NCBI GenBank assembly: GCA_036259355.1
Contig: DATABY010000090.1
Location: forward strand, 1 to 64,000
Reading direction: 5' to 3'
Origin: JALZDI01 sp036259355
Lineage (GTDB): Bacteria > Actinomycetota > Actinomycetes > Propionibacteriales > Nocardioidaceae
Length of the DNA: 64,000 bases
Below, one piece after another: positions 42,509-51,080 of the stretch. How positions within the stretch are numbered: position 1 is the first letter of the stretch; each line of letters begins with the position of its first letter. A model generated the notes under the pieces. The model was not told where the DNA came from and made no database searches. It saw only the letters and a list, made by a program, of their open reading frames with translations. The translations under genes and the position numbers were made by a program.

Positions 42509-43198
42509 ATGCGCATCCTCGTCGTCGACGACGACCCGGCGGTCCGGGAGTCGCTGCGGCGTTCGCTGTCGTTCAACGGGTACGACGTCGACGTGGCCGG
42601 CGACGGCGCCGACGCCCTGGCGCAGATAGGTGCCCGGCAGCCCGACGCGGTCGTCATCGACGTGATGATGCCGCGCCTCGACGGTCTCGACACCACCCGG
42701 GCGCTACGCTCCGCGGGCAACGACCTGCCGATCCTGGTGCTGACCGCCCGGGAGGCGGTGGCCGACCGCGTCGACGGGCTCGACGCGGGCGCCGACGACT
42801 ACCTGACCAAGCCGTTCGCCCTCGACGAGCTCCTGGCGCGGCTCCGGGCGCTGCTGCGCCGGCACGGCGGCGCCGACACCGGCAGCACCACGGAGGTCCT
42901 GCGGTTCGCCGACCTCTCGCTGGACCCGGCGACCCGTGAGGTCCGGCGAGGGAACCGGGAGATCTCGCTGACCCGCACCGAGTTCACGCTGCTCGAGCTG
43001 TTCCTGCGCCGGCCGCGCCGGGTGCTGGAGCGGTCGTTCATCCTCGAGGAGGTCTGGGGTATCGACTTCCCCACCACCGCCAACTCGCTCGAGGTCTACA
43101 TCGGCTACCTGCGCCGCAAGACCGAGACCGAGGGTGAGGCGCGGCTGCTGCACACCGTGCGCGGTGTCGGGTACGTGCTGCGGGAGAACGCGCCATGA
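42509..43198 (+). CDS. OmpR/MprA-family response regulator
   Basis: A 229-residue regulator. Receiver domain (residues ~1-115): MRILVVDDDP, phospho-acceptor Asp in VVIDVMMPRLDGL (~Asp51), Lys in YLTKPF. The winged-helix effector domain (~130-226) contains REISLTRTEFTLLELFLRRPRRVLERSFILEEVW and NSLEVYIGYLRRKTE. Sequence and neighbours (a HAMP kinase and an HtrA protease) match the mycobacterial MprAB-PepD envelope-stress system. It overlaps the kinase gene as ATGA. A putative autoregulatory repeat lies upstream. Confidence 0.95.
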   Translation: MRILVVDDDPAVRESLRRSLSFNGYDVDVAGDGADALAQIGARQPDAVVIDVMMPRLDGLDTTRALRSAGNDLPILVLTAREAVADRVDGLDAGADDYLTKPFALDELLARLRALLRRHGGADTGSTTEVLRFADLSLDPATREVRRGNREISLTRTEFTLLELFLRRPRRVLERSFILEEVWGIDFPTTANSLEVYIGYLRRKTETEGEARLLHTVRGVGYVLRENAP

Positions 43199-44607
43199 CG
43201 CGGCTGTCGCTGGCTCACCGGGTGACCGCGCTGACCGCGATCGCCGTCGGCATCGCGGTCGCGGTGACCAGCCTGGCGGCGTACGTGACCCTGCGCCACC
43301 AGCTGTACTCCTCGCTGGACAGCTCGTTGCTCAACCGCGCCACCGCCGCCGCCGACGCGGGCCTGGTGCCGGAGGCGACCATGCAGCAGATTCCGTCGGC
43401 CTGGCTGGGCGCCGCGGACGTCCGGTTCGCCACGGTGCGCGCCGACGGCAGCGTCTACCTGCCGCCGCAGGAGGATGCCGGGAACCTCGTCCTCGGGCAG
43501 CCCGAGCTCGCCGTCGCGCGCGGCCGGGACCCGTACGCCATCCGCTCGGTCCGCAGCTCCGACGGCGTCGACTACCGGGTGGTGACGGTCCCGACCCAGC
43601 CGGGCACCGCGCTGGCGCTGGCGCAGACGCTCGAACCGACCCAGGACACGCTCGGCAAGCTCGGCGTCGTGATGCTGATCGTCGGAGGCCTGGGCGTCGT
43701 GGTGGCCGGCGCCTTCGGCATGGGCGTGGCCCGGTCGGGGCTGCGGCCGGTGCGCCGGCTCACCTCCGCGGCGGAGGAGGTCGCGCGCACCGACCAGCTC
43801 CGGCCCATCGCGGTGTCCGGCTCCGACGAGATCGCCCGGCTGGCCGCCGCGTTCAACGAGATGCTGACGGCGCTCGGCGCCTCACGGGAACGGCAGCGCC
43901 AGCTGGTGGCCGATGCCGGCCACGAGCTGCGGACGCCGCTGACGTCGCTGCGCACCAACATCGACCTCCTCACCCAGGCGGACGCGCAGGGCGGCCTCGA
44001 CCCGCAGTCGCGGCAGGAGCTGCTCACCGACGTGCGCTCCCAGCTGGAGGAGCTCACGATCCTCATCCACGACCTGGTGCAGCTGGCCCGCGACGAGCCG
44101 AGCACCGCCGAGCCGGAGTCGGTGGATCTGGCCGACATCGTCGACCACGCCGTGGACCGGGTCCGCCGGCGGGCCGGGTCGGTCGACTTCGACGTCCACG
44201 TGGAGCCGTGGCCGGTGATCGGCGAGCCGCAGACGCTCGACCGGGCGGTGGTCAACCTCCTCGACAACGCGGTGAAGTGGAGTCCCCCGGGCGGTGTGGT
44301 CACCGTACGCCTGGTCAACGGTGTGCTGGACGTCGCCGACCAGGGGCGGGGCATCTCCGGACAGGACCTGCCGCACATCTTCGAGCGCTTCTACCGTGCC
44401 TCGGAGGCACGCCGGCTGCCGGGCTCGGGACTGGGCCTGGCCATCGTGCGGCAGGCGGCCGAGCGGCACGGCGGGTCGATCGACGCCGGCCGTACGCCGG
44501 AGGGCGGCGCGATCTTCCGCCTGACCCTCCCCGCTGCCGAACGCGGCGAGGCCGGCGAGCGCGCGCAGCCGCACGCGACTCTTGGGAGACCAACAGGCGC
44601 CTCTTAG
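43195..44607 (+). CDS. MprB-type HAMP sensor histidine kinase
   Basis: A 470-residue membrane kinase: helix 1 (residues ~11-32), an extracytoplasmic sensor domain (33-154), helix 2 (155-178), HAMP (179-232), then the dimerisation helix with phospho-acceptor His243 in DAGHELRTPLTSL. The HATPase domain has N-box VVNLLDNAVKW, G1 DVADQGRGIS and G2 GSGLGLAIV. It is the cognate kinase of the regulator it overlaps; the likely signal is envelope damage or misfolded exported proteins. Confidence 0.95.
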   Translation: MTRLSLAHRVTALTAIAVGIAVAVTSLAAYVTLRHQLYSSLDSSLLNRATAAADAGLVPEATMQQIPSAWLGAADVRFATVRADGSVYLPPQEDAGNLVLGQPELAVARGRDPYAIRSVRSSDGVDYRVVTVPTQPGTALALAQTLEPTQDTLGKLGVVMLIVGGLGVVVAGAFGMGVARSGLRPVRRLTSAAEEVARTDQLRPIAVSGSDEIARLAAAFNEMLTALGASRERQRQLVADAGHELRTPLTSLRTNIDLLTQADAQGGLDPQSRQELLTDVRSQLEELTILIHDLVQLARDEPSTAEPESVDLADIVDHAVDRVRRRAGSVDFDVHVEPWPVIGEPQTLDRAVVNLLDNAVKWSPPGGVVTVRLVNGVLDVADQGRGISGQDLPHIFERFYRASEARRLPGSGLGLAIVRQAAERHGGSIDAGRTPEGGAIFRLTLPAAERGEAGERAQPHATLGRPTGAS

Positions 44608-44618
44608 TTGCTTCTCAG
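44602..44618 (+). promoter_or_regulatory. MprA-like direct repeat upstream of the HtrA-type protease gene
   Basis: TCTTAG (44602) and TCTCAG (44613) repeat with an 11-bp period, and the repeat ends 10 nt before CACTAT (44629-44634), which ends 7 nt before ATG 44642. This is the same spacing as at 42471-42486. Confidence 0.65.
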
Positions 44619-44641
44619 ACTCAGTGGGCACTATCGAGGAC

Positions 44642-46111
44642 ATGACGAACCCGACCAACCCCGGCGACCGCTACGGCCACGACTACGGCCAGGACCACGC
44701 CCAGGAGCAGGGCGGCCCGGACTACGGCCACGACTACGGCCACGACTACGGCCAGGACCCGAGCCATCAGGCCGGCCAGGACGAACACACGCAGCCGATC
44801 CCCTCCGAGCCGGCGCCACCGCCGTACCGCCCGCAGGGCGGGGGCGGCTACGGGTCGCCGTACTGGGCGCAGTCACCGCCGCAGGGACCGATGCCGCCGG
44901 GACCGACGCACGCCTCCGGCCCGCTGATGAGGCCCGGCGACGGTGGCGAGTTCGGCCACTCCGCGCCGCCGCTGTACCCGCCGCCGCAGCGCCGCCCCAA
45001 GCGCAGCAAGCGGCCGGTCGCCCTGCTGCTCGCCGCGATCGTGGCCGGCGGCCTGGCCGGGGTGGCCGGCGCCGCGGGCTACGACGCGCTCGCCGACCCG
45101 GAGGGCTCACCGGTCATCGAGTCCCTGCAGGGCACGCAGGCGTCGAGCTCCGACGAAGGCTCCGACACCGCGCCGTCGGGGTCGGTCGAGGCGGTGTCGC
45201 AGGAGGTCCTGCCCTCGGTGGTGAAGATCGACGTCTCGTCGGGCGACGGCCAGGGCTCCGGATCGGGGATCATCCTCAGCTCCGACGGCGTGATCCTGAC
45301 CAACAACCACGTGGTCGAGGTCGCCGAGGGTGGCGGCAACGTCGCGGTCTCGTTCAACGACGGGAGCACGGCCAGCGCCCGCGTCCTCGGTACCGACCCG
45401 CTGACCGACATCGCGGTGATCAAGGCCGACGACGTCTCCGGGCTGGTCCCCGCCGCGCTCGGTAACTCCGCCTCCGTCGACGTCGGCGAGCAGGTGGTCG
45501 CGGTCGGGTCGCCCTTCGGGCTGGAGAGCACGGTGACGAGCGGCATCGTCAGCGCGATGCACCGGCCGGTGTCCGCGGGCAACGCGCCGGGCGCGCAGTC
45601 GACCATCTTCCCTGCCATCCAGACCGACGCCGCCATCAACCCCGGCAACTCCGGCGGCGCGCTGGTCAACATGGACGGCGAGGTGATCGGCATCAACACC
45701 GCGATCAGGAGCACGACGAACCTGTCCGGGGAGGCCGGCTCCATCGGGCTCGGGTTCGCGATCCCGATCGACGAGGCGGAGCCGATCGCCCAGCAGCTGG
45801 TCAACGGTGAGCAGCCCACCCACGCCCGGCTGGGCGTCACGGTCGGCACCCCCGAGAACGAGGACGGCCTTCCCGGCGGCGCGGTGGTGCGCTCCGTCTC
45901 CGACGGCACGGCCGCTGCCGAGGCCGGCCTGCAGCGCGGTGACGTGATCACCAAGGTCGACGACAACATCATCTCGTCGTCGGACAGCCTGGTCGCGATG
46001 GTGCGCACCTACCGGCCCGGCGACGAGGTGGAGCTGACCGTCGTGCGCAACGGCAACGAGCAGACGATCACCCTGAAGCTCGGCAGCGACGAGGGCGGCA
46101 ACGCCAGCTGA
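44642..46111 (+). CDS. HtrA/PepD-type membrane-anchored serine protease with PDZ domain
   Basis: A 489-residue protease. The long cytoplasmic N-terminus (1-125) is disordered and repetitive (YGHDYGQD units, then Pro/Gly-rich). One membrane helix (126-146) is followed by a trypsin-like domain with His223 (LTNNHVVE), Asp256 (DPLTDIAVIK) and Ser337 (NPGNSGGAL), and a PDZ domain (~395-485). It degrades or refolds damaged exported proteins. ATG 44642 is placed by the promoter spacing. It directly follows the MprAB-type genes and shares their predicted operator, implying that it belongs to their regulon. Confidence 0.95.
   Translation: MTNPTNPGDRYGHDYGQDHAQEQGGPDYGHDYGHDYGQDPSHQAGQDEHTQPIPSEPAPPPYRPQGGGGYGSPYWAQSPPQGPMPPGPTHASGPLMRPGDGGEFGHSAPPLYPPPQRRPKRSKRPVALLLAAIVAGGLAGVAGAAGYDALADPEGSPVIESLQGTQASSSDEGSDTAPSGSVEAVSQEVLPSVVKIDVSSGDGQGSGSGIILSSDGVILTNNHVVEVAEGGGNVAVSFNDGSTASARVLGTDPLTDIAVIKADDVSGLVPAALGNSASVDVGEQVVAVGSPFGLESTVTSGIVSAMHRPVSAGNAPGAQSTIFPAIQTDAAINPGNSGGALVNMDGEVIGINTAIRSTTNLSGEAGSIGLGFAIPIDEAEPIAQQLVNGEQPTHARLGVTVGTPENEDGLPGGAVVRSVSDGTAAAEAGLQRGDVITKVDDNIISSSDSLVAMVRTYRPGDEVELTVVRNGNEQTITLKLGSDEGGNAS
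44672..44758 (+). repeat. in-frame repeats in the protease N-terminus
   Basis: Copies of TACGGCCACGAC / TACGGCCAGGAC encode the YGHD and YGQD units at residues 11-18 and 28-39. Confidence 0.75.
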
Positions 46112-46135
46112 CCTTCCCGACCACCACGGAAGATG

Positions 46136-47458
46136 TCAGGCGCCGCTGAGCGCGCGCAGCAGGCGCTCGGCCTTCCACCGGCTCTCGTCGAACTCGGACC
46201 GCGGCTCCGACCGCACCGTGATGCCGCCGCCGGTCCCGAGGGTGTAGGTCGCGCCGTGGTGCACCAGCGTGCGGATGACGATGCCGAGGTCGACGCGCCC
46301 GCCGTCGCCGACCCATCCCAGAGCACCGGCGTAGACGCCGCGGGCGGTCGACTCCACCTCGCGGATGATCTGCATGGTGCGCAGCTTGGGGGCGCCGGTC
46401 ATCGACCCGCCGGGGAACAGCGCCTCGACCGCTCGCACCGCCGACACGTCCGGCCGCAGCCGGCCGCGCACCGTGGTCACCAGCTGGTGCACGCTGGGAT
46501 AGGACTCCACGTGCATCAGGTCCGGCACCTCCACCGTCCCCACCTCGCACACGGTCGAGAGGTCGTTGCGCAGCAGGTCCACGACCATGAGGTTCTCGGC
46601 GCGGAACTTCGCATCGGTGCACAGCAGGACGCGACGCTGCCGGTCCACCTCCGGGTCGTCGCTGCGCTCGGTGGTCCCCTTGATCGGTCGGGTCTCCAGC
46701 ACGCGGTCGGCACCGACCGTGGCGAACCGCTCCGGCGACGAGCTGAGCACCGAGACGCCACCGTGGCGAAGGAACGCGGAGTACGGCGCACGGTTGAGCC
46801 GGCGCAGCCGCAGGTAGACGAGCGCAGGGTCGGCGGCGCTGTGTACGTCGACCCGGTAGGTCAGGTTGGTCTCGTAGGAGTCGCCGGCGCGCAGGTGCTC
46901 CTGCACGCGGTCGAACGCCTCCCGGTAGCCCGCCTGCGTGGCCCCGGCGGCCGGCACGGACGTGGGCTCAGGGGACGGCTCGGGGGACGGTTCGGGGGTT
47001 GGTCGCGGAGTCGGCAGTGCCTCGGCGCCGTGCAGCCGCACGGTGTGGGCCTGGTGGTCGAAGACCGCGTAGCGCCCGACCCGCATCCACATGGCGTCCG
47101 GAACCTCCGGCGACCCGAGCAGCGCGGGCAGGTCCGGCCGGCACGCGTAACCGAAGTACCCCACCCACCCGCTGAACCCGGCGCCCGCCTGCGCGGCGTG
47201 GGTGCGCTCGTCCAGCACCGCGAAGATGTCCGCTCCGACGACGCGGTCGCTGTGGCCGTCGTGCTCCAGGACCGTGCGGGTCGCCGCGTCGTAGGTCAGA
47301 CTCAGCTCCCCCGGCTCGAGCCAGCCCAGGTAGGAGTAGCGGCCCGACCAGTCACGGGCACCTCCGCCGTCGAGCCAGAACACTCGCTCGTGGCAGGCGG
47401 CGACGGCGGCGAACACCGCCTCCGGGTCGGTCCACGGCAGGGCGCGCTGCGGGGTCAT
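46136..47458 (-). CDS. pabB: aminodeoxychorismate synthase component I
   Basis: A 440-residue chorismate-binding enzyme. The C-terminal catalytic domain contains TRPIKGTTERS; the Lys of PIKGT marks ADC synthase (PabB) rather than anthranilate synthase, which has PIAGT. Other landmarks are DLLRNDLSTVCEVGTVEVP, FPGGSMTGAPKLRTMQII and GALGWVGDGGRVDLGIVIRT. A Pro-Glu repeat linker (PSPEPSPEPT) is inserted near residue 160. With the amidotransferase partner it makes 4-amino-4-deoxychorismate, the precursor of p-aminobenzoate for folate or secondary products. ATG 47458 overlaps the upstream amidotransferase stop by 4 nt. Confidence 0.92.
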   Translation of the reverse strand: MTPQRALPWTDPEAVFAAVAACHERVFWLDGGGARDWSGRYSYLGWLEPGELSLTYDAATRTVLEHDGHSDRVVGADIFAVLDERTHAAQAGAGFSGWVGYFGYACRPDLPALLGSPEVPDAMWMRVGRYAVFDHQAHTVRLHGAEALPTPRPTPEPSPEPSPEPTSVPAAGATQAGYREAFDRVQEHLRAGDSYETNLTYRVDVHSAADPALVYLRLRRLNRAPYSAFLRHGGVSVLSSSPERFATVGADRVLETRPIKGTTERSDDPEVDRQRRVLLCTDAKFRAENLMVVDLLRNDLSTVCEVGTVEVPDLMHVESYPSVHQLVTTVRGRLRPDVSAVRAVEALFPGGSMTGAPKLRTMQIIREVESTARGVYAGALGWVGDGGRVDLGIVIRTLVHHGATYTLGTGGGITVRSEPRSEFDESRWKAERLLRALSGA

Positions 47459-48021
47459 CGGCCGGTGCGGAGGAAGTTCGCGACGAGGCGGGCGCCGTAC
47501 CGGCTCAGCACCGACTCCGGGTGGAACTGCACGCCGAACAGCGGTCTGCTGCGGTGCTCCACGGCCATCACCACGCCGGCGCTCCGTGCGGTCACCGCGA
47601 GCACGTCGGGCACCTCGACGGCCGCCAGCGAGTGGTAGCGCACCGCCTCGAACGGTCGCGGGACGCCCGCGAACAGGCCCGTGCCACCATGCTCGACCAA
47701 CGCCACCTCCCCGTGCGCCGGCTCGACCCGGTCGACCCGACCGCCGTAGGCCGCGACCAGGCCCTGCATCCCCAGACACACGCCCAGCACCGGGATCGTG
47801 GCGCGCCGCAGCACCTCGCGGCCGACCGCGAAGTCGCCGGGGTCGTCGGGGTGGCCGGGGCCGGGCGAGAGCACCACGTGCGTGAAGGCCCCGCCCAGCA
47901 GGGCCTCCGCTGTGACCGCGTCGTGCTCGACGACGGGAGGGAGCTCGCCGGTCACCCCGGCGATGAGGTGCACGAGGTTGTAGGTGTAGGAGTCGTGGTG
48001 GTCGACGACCACAACACGCAA
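47455..48021 (-). CDS. pabA: aminodeoxychorismate/anthranilate synthase glutamine amidotransferase component
   Basis: A 188-residue class I glutamine amidotransferase. The N-terminus VVVVDHHDSYTYNLVHLI, the nucleophile Cys in LGVCLGMQG and the His-Glu pair in FGVQFHPES are intact. It supplies ammonia to PabB, with which it is translationally coupled. The start is uncertain: TTG 48021 aligns best with the family N-terminus, and GTG 48012 is an alternative. No clear ribosome site is visible. It lies 64 bp after the PhzE-like gene. Confidence 0.88.
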   Translation of the reverse strand: MRVVVVDHHDSYTYNLVHLIAGVTGELPPVVEHDAVTAEALLGGAFTHVVLSPGPGHPDDPGDFAVGREVLRRATIPVLGVCLGMQGLVAAYGGRVDRVEPAHGEVALVEHGGTGLFAGVPRPFEAVRYHSLAAVEVPDVLAVTARSAGVVMAVEHRSRPLFGVQFHPESVLSRYGARLVANFLRTGR

Positions 48022-48085
48022 GGTGTCAGGCGCGCGCTGGTCCCCGGTGCAGGCAGCGCCTGACAACCTCGCGGGACCCGGCGTG

Positions 48086-50005
48086 TCAGCCGAAGAGGCC
48101 GAGGACAAGGTCACGGACGATGGCATAGCCGTTCTCGGACAGGATAGATTCGGCGTGGAACTGGATACCGCGGTAGTGCGGGCCGCTGATCGCGTGCACG
48201 TCGCCGGTCCGGCGGTCGCGGTCGACGTGTACGCCGGACGGCAGCACGCTGTCGTCGTCGACGCGGCAGACGAACGTGTTGTAGAAGCCGACGTTCTCCT
48301 CGCGGCCGAGCACCTGCACCTTCGTCTGCGTGCCCTGGAAGACGATGTCCTTGTAGTGCAGCGGAAGCCCCAGCTCACCGCACAGCACCTGGTGGCCCAG
48401 GCAGACGGCCAGGAACCTCTGCCCGCTCGCCAGCAAGCCGCGCACGGCCTCCCGGAGCACGGCGATCCTGGGATGGTCGCCGTCGCGCGGGTCACCCGGG
48501 CCGGGTCCCACGACCACCAGGTCGAACCCGTCCAGGCTGCCGGGCCGCCACGCGTCATGCCGCACCACCGACACCTTCACCCCCATCACGGTGAGGACGT
48601 GCCGGAGCATGTTGATGAAGTCGTCCTCGCCGTCGAGCACCACCGCCGTCCTGCCGACGAGGTCGGGGACGGCGCCGGTGTCGGACTGGTCGGTCATCAA
48701 GAACCGGCTCAGCCGCTGGTTGCGCGACGCCAGGGCGATCAGCACGTCCTCGTCCACGACAAGGTCGCGCACGCCCGCCCGCGTCTGGGTCGGCGCGTCG
48801 ACCAGACCGAAGGCGTTGAGGATCCCGCCGGCCTTGGCGTGGGTCTCCGCGGTCTCGTACGCCGGGTCGGAGTCACGCACCAGGGTCGCCCCGGCGGTGA
48901 CCTTGAGCGCTCCGTCGAGGGACACGTCGCCGGTGCGGATGAGGATCGGGGCGTCGGCGGTGGGCGCTCCTTCGCGGTCCCGGCCGAGCAGGGCGAGCAC
49001 CGAGGCGTAGTAGCCGCGGCCCTCCGGCTCGTACGTCTTGATCAGCCGGCACGCGTTCTCCACCGGGCTGCCCGTGACGGTCGCGGCGAACATCGAGTCG
49101 CGCAGCACGTCGCGGACGTCATGGTGGGAGCGCCCGGCCAGGAGGTACTCGGTGTGGATGAGGTGGGTCATCGGCTTCAGGTAGGGCCCGAGCACCTGGC
49201 CGCCCTCGGAGCAGATGTCGCACATCATCTTCAGCTCCTCGTCGACGACCATGAACAGCTCGTAGATCTCCTTCTCGTCGGCGAGGAACCCGAGTAGCTG
49301 CTCCTTCAGCTCGGTCACGTGGCTGGGCCCACGGTCGCCTCTCGGTAGGCGGAACGTTCCACTGATGGGGTTCATCCGCACGTCGCCGCCGTGCACGCTC
49401 ACGTGGCGCTCGGGACTGGCGCCGATCAGCCACCGGTCGCCGGTGAAGACGCAGAAGGTCCAGTACGCTCCGCGCTCGCGCTCGACGAGCCGCCGGAACA
49501 CGCTCAGCGCCTTGCGATGGTCCCAGTCGGCCAGCCGGGTGCGGTAGTTGCGCCCGACGACGAGGTTGGCCCCCTGGCCGGTGCCGATCTCGTCGCGGAT
49601 GATCGCCTCGACGACGCGGCCGTACTCCTCGTCGCTGGTGTCGAACCCGCCACTGCCGTCGGTGGTGACCGGCTCGTCGGGCAGCTCGGCCAGCAGTACG
49701 TCGACGGGTACGGCGCGCTCGTGCTCGATGGCGATCGCCGACAGCGGTGCGCCGTCGTCGTGCACGTCGTACCCGCGCTCACGGATCTGCCGGAACGGCA
49801 CGCACAGCAGCCGGTCCCAGTGCTGGTCCGATCTGGGCTGGCCCGACCTGGGCCGGCCGGCGGGGGGCGGGCCCTGCTCGAGGGGGACGTCGGAGAGCAG
49901 GTCGAAGTCCTCGCGGGTGCCACCGAGCAGTAGCACGTCGGCGGAGCCGCGCAGCCGGACGAGGGCGTACGCGGGGAAGCCGAGAAGTTCGTCGACGGCC
50001 GCCAT
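48086..50005 (-). CDS. PhzE-like fused chorismate amination enzyme (ADIC/anthranilate synthase family)
   Basis: A 639-residue fusion of a chorismate-binding domain (residues ~1-410) and a glutamine amidotransferase domain (~430-639). N-terminal landmarks RQIRERGYDVHDDGAPL, GTGQGANLVVGRNYR, MNPISGTFRLPRG and GSPVENACRLIKTYEPEGRGYYASVL are those of PhzE (2-amino-2-desoxyisochorismate synthase) and SgcD-like enzymes. The amidotransferase has nucleophile Cys in AVCLGHQVLCG and FHAES. Whether it yields ADIC or anthranilate cannot be read. No phzB, phzD, phzF or phzG homologue lies in the window. Start ATG 50005 with TAGGCT 10 nt upstream. It heads a run with pabA and pabB. Confidence 0.87.
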   Translation of the reverse strand: MAAVDELLGFPAYALVRLRGSADVLLLGGTREDFDLLSDVPLEQGPPPAGRPRSGQPRSDQHWDRLLCVPFRQIRERGYDVHDDGAPLSAIAIEHERAVPVDVLLAELPDEPVTTDGSGGFDTSDEEYGRVVEAIIRDEIGTGQGANLVVGRNYRTRLADWDHRKALSVFRRLVERERGAYWTFCVFTGDRWLIGASPERHVSVHGGDVRMNPISGTFRLPRGDRGPSHVTELKEQLLGFLADEKEIYELFMVVDEELKMMCDICSEGGQVLGPYLKPMTHLIHTEYLLAGRSHHDVRDVLRDSMFAATVTGSPVENACRLIKTYEPEGRGYYASVLALLGRDREGAPTADAPILIRTGDVSLDGALKVTAGATLVRDSDPAYETAETHAKAGGILNAFGLVDAPTQTRAGVRDLVVDEDVLIALASRNQRLSRFLMTDQSDTGAVPDLVGRTAVVLDGEDDFINMLRHVLTVMGVKVSVVRHDAWRPGSLDGFDLVVVGPGPGDPRDGDHPRIAVLREAVRGLLASGQRFLAVCLGHQVLCGELGLPLHYKDIVFQGTQTKVQVLGREENVGFYNTFVCRVDDDSVLPSGVHVDRDRRTGDVHAISGPHYRGIQFHAESILSENGYAIVRDLVLGLFG

Positions 50006-50015
50006 GGTGGCTGGA

Positions 50016-50021
50016 AGCCTA
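50016..50021 (-). promoter_or_regulatory. -10 box of the PhzE-like gene
   Basis: TAGGCT on the minus strand, 10 nt before ATG 50005, giving a leader of only a few nt. The 11-bp palindrome GCGAAATTCGC lies just upstream at 50036-50046. Confidence 0.55.
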
Positions 50022-50035
50022 CCTGTCTGCCCGCA

Positions 50036-50046
50036 GCGAAATTCGC
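50036..50046. promoter_or_regulatory. palindrome between divergent genes, possible operator
   Basis: GCGAA-A-TTCGC, a perfect 11-bp inverted repeat in the 76-bp gap between the PhzE-like gene and the epimerase gene. It sits near the -35 region of the PhzE-like promoter. The cognate regulator is unknown. Confidence 0.4.
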
Positions 50047-50081
50047 TTGTCCAGCGCGCGCAGGGGGACCACGCTCGCAGC

Positions 50082-51080
50082 ATGCGGACCCTCGTGCTCG
50101 GCGGCACCCTGTTCCTGTCCCACGCCGTCGCCGCCAGCGCGGCAGCGCGTGGCCACGAGGTCACCTGCGCCGCCCGCGGAGTGAGCGGGCCGGTGCCCGA
50201 GGGCGCGGCGTTCGTGCCGCTGGACCGTGACCGGCCCGACTGGTCGAGGCTCGCCGGTCGGCAGTGGGACGTGGTCGTGGACGTGTCCAGGCGTCCGTCC
50301 CAGGTGCGCGCGGCCGTCGACGCGCTGGTCGACGCGGCCGCGTCGTACGTGTTCGTGTCCACCTGCAGCGTGTACGCCGACCACTCGGTCCCGGGCCAGG
50401 GCCCCGAGGCGCCCGTACTCGCACCACCCGGACCCGACGTCGCCGACGACGACATGGAGCACTACGGCGGGCTGAAGGTCGCGTGCGAGCAGGCGGTGAC
50501 GGAGCGCTTCGGGGAGGCTGCCCTGGTGGTGCGGCCCGGACTCATCGTCGGCCCAGGCGACCCGTCGGGGAGGTTCGCGTACTGGCCGCGGCGGATGGCG
50601 GAGTCCTCGACGGTGCTCGCGCCGGGGGAGCCTGACGACCCCGTGCAGGTCATCGACGTCCGCGACCTCGCCGCCTGGCTGGTCGGGGCGGCCGAACGGC
50701 AGGTGCGCGGAACGTTCGACGCCACCGGGCCACGGATGCGTCGCGCCGACGTACTGGCAGCGGTGGCCGCCGGCGTGGGCACGGAGCCGAGGCTGGTATG
50801 GGTGCCGCAGGAGTTCCTGCTGGAGAACGGCGTCGCGCCGTGGATGGGCGACCGTTCGCTGCCGTTGTGGCTGCCCCTGCCGGAGTACGCCGGCCTCATG
50901 GACCGTGACGTCACCGCGACGGTGGAGGCCGGGCTCGTCGTGCGCCCCCTGGAGGAGACCGCGAGGGACACGTTCGACTGGCTGCAGCAGGCGCCCGAGG
51001 CGAAGGTCGTCGGGCTCAGCGCGACCGAGCAGCGCGAGCTGCTCCACCGGTGGCATCACGTTGACCTCATGTTGAGTTGA
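50082..51080 (+). CDS. NAD-dependent epimerase/dehydratase family protein
   Basis: A 332-residue extended-SDR protein. The N-terminal Rossmann motif is VLGGTLFLSHAVAASAAARGHEVT, the active-site region has STCSVYAD and Tyr-Lys in HYGGLKVACE, and VRPGLIVGPGDPSGRFAYW follows. The C-terminal part is consistent with a reductase acting on a nucleotide sugar or related substrate, which is not identifiable. Start ATG 50082 after CAGGGGGACC. Its last codons contain the -35 box and operator of the downstream ABC exporter. The next gene begins 61 nt after its stop. Confidence 0.82.
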   Translation: MRTLVLGGTLFLSHAVAASAAARGHEVTCAARGVSGPVPEGAAFVPLDRDRPDWSRLAGRQWDVVVDVSRRPSQVRAAVDALVDAAASYVFVSTCSVYADHSVPGQGPEAPVLAPPGPDVADDDMEHYGGLKVACEQAVTERFGEAALVVRPGLIVGPGDPSGRFAYWPRRMAESSTVLAPGEPDDPVQVIDVRDLAAWLVGAAERQVRGTFDATGPRMRRADVLAAVAAGVGTEPRLVWVPQEFLLENGVAPWMGDRSLPLWLPLPEYAGLMDRDVTATVEAGLVVRPLEETARDTFDWLQQAPEAKVVGLSATEQRELLHRWHHVDLMLS

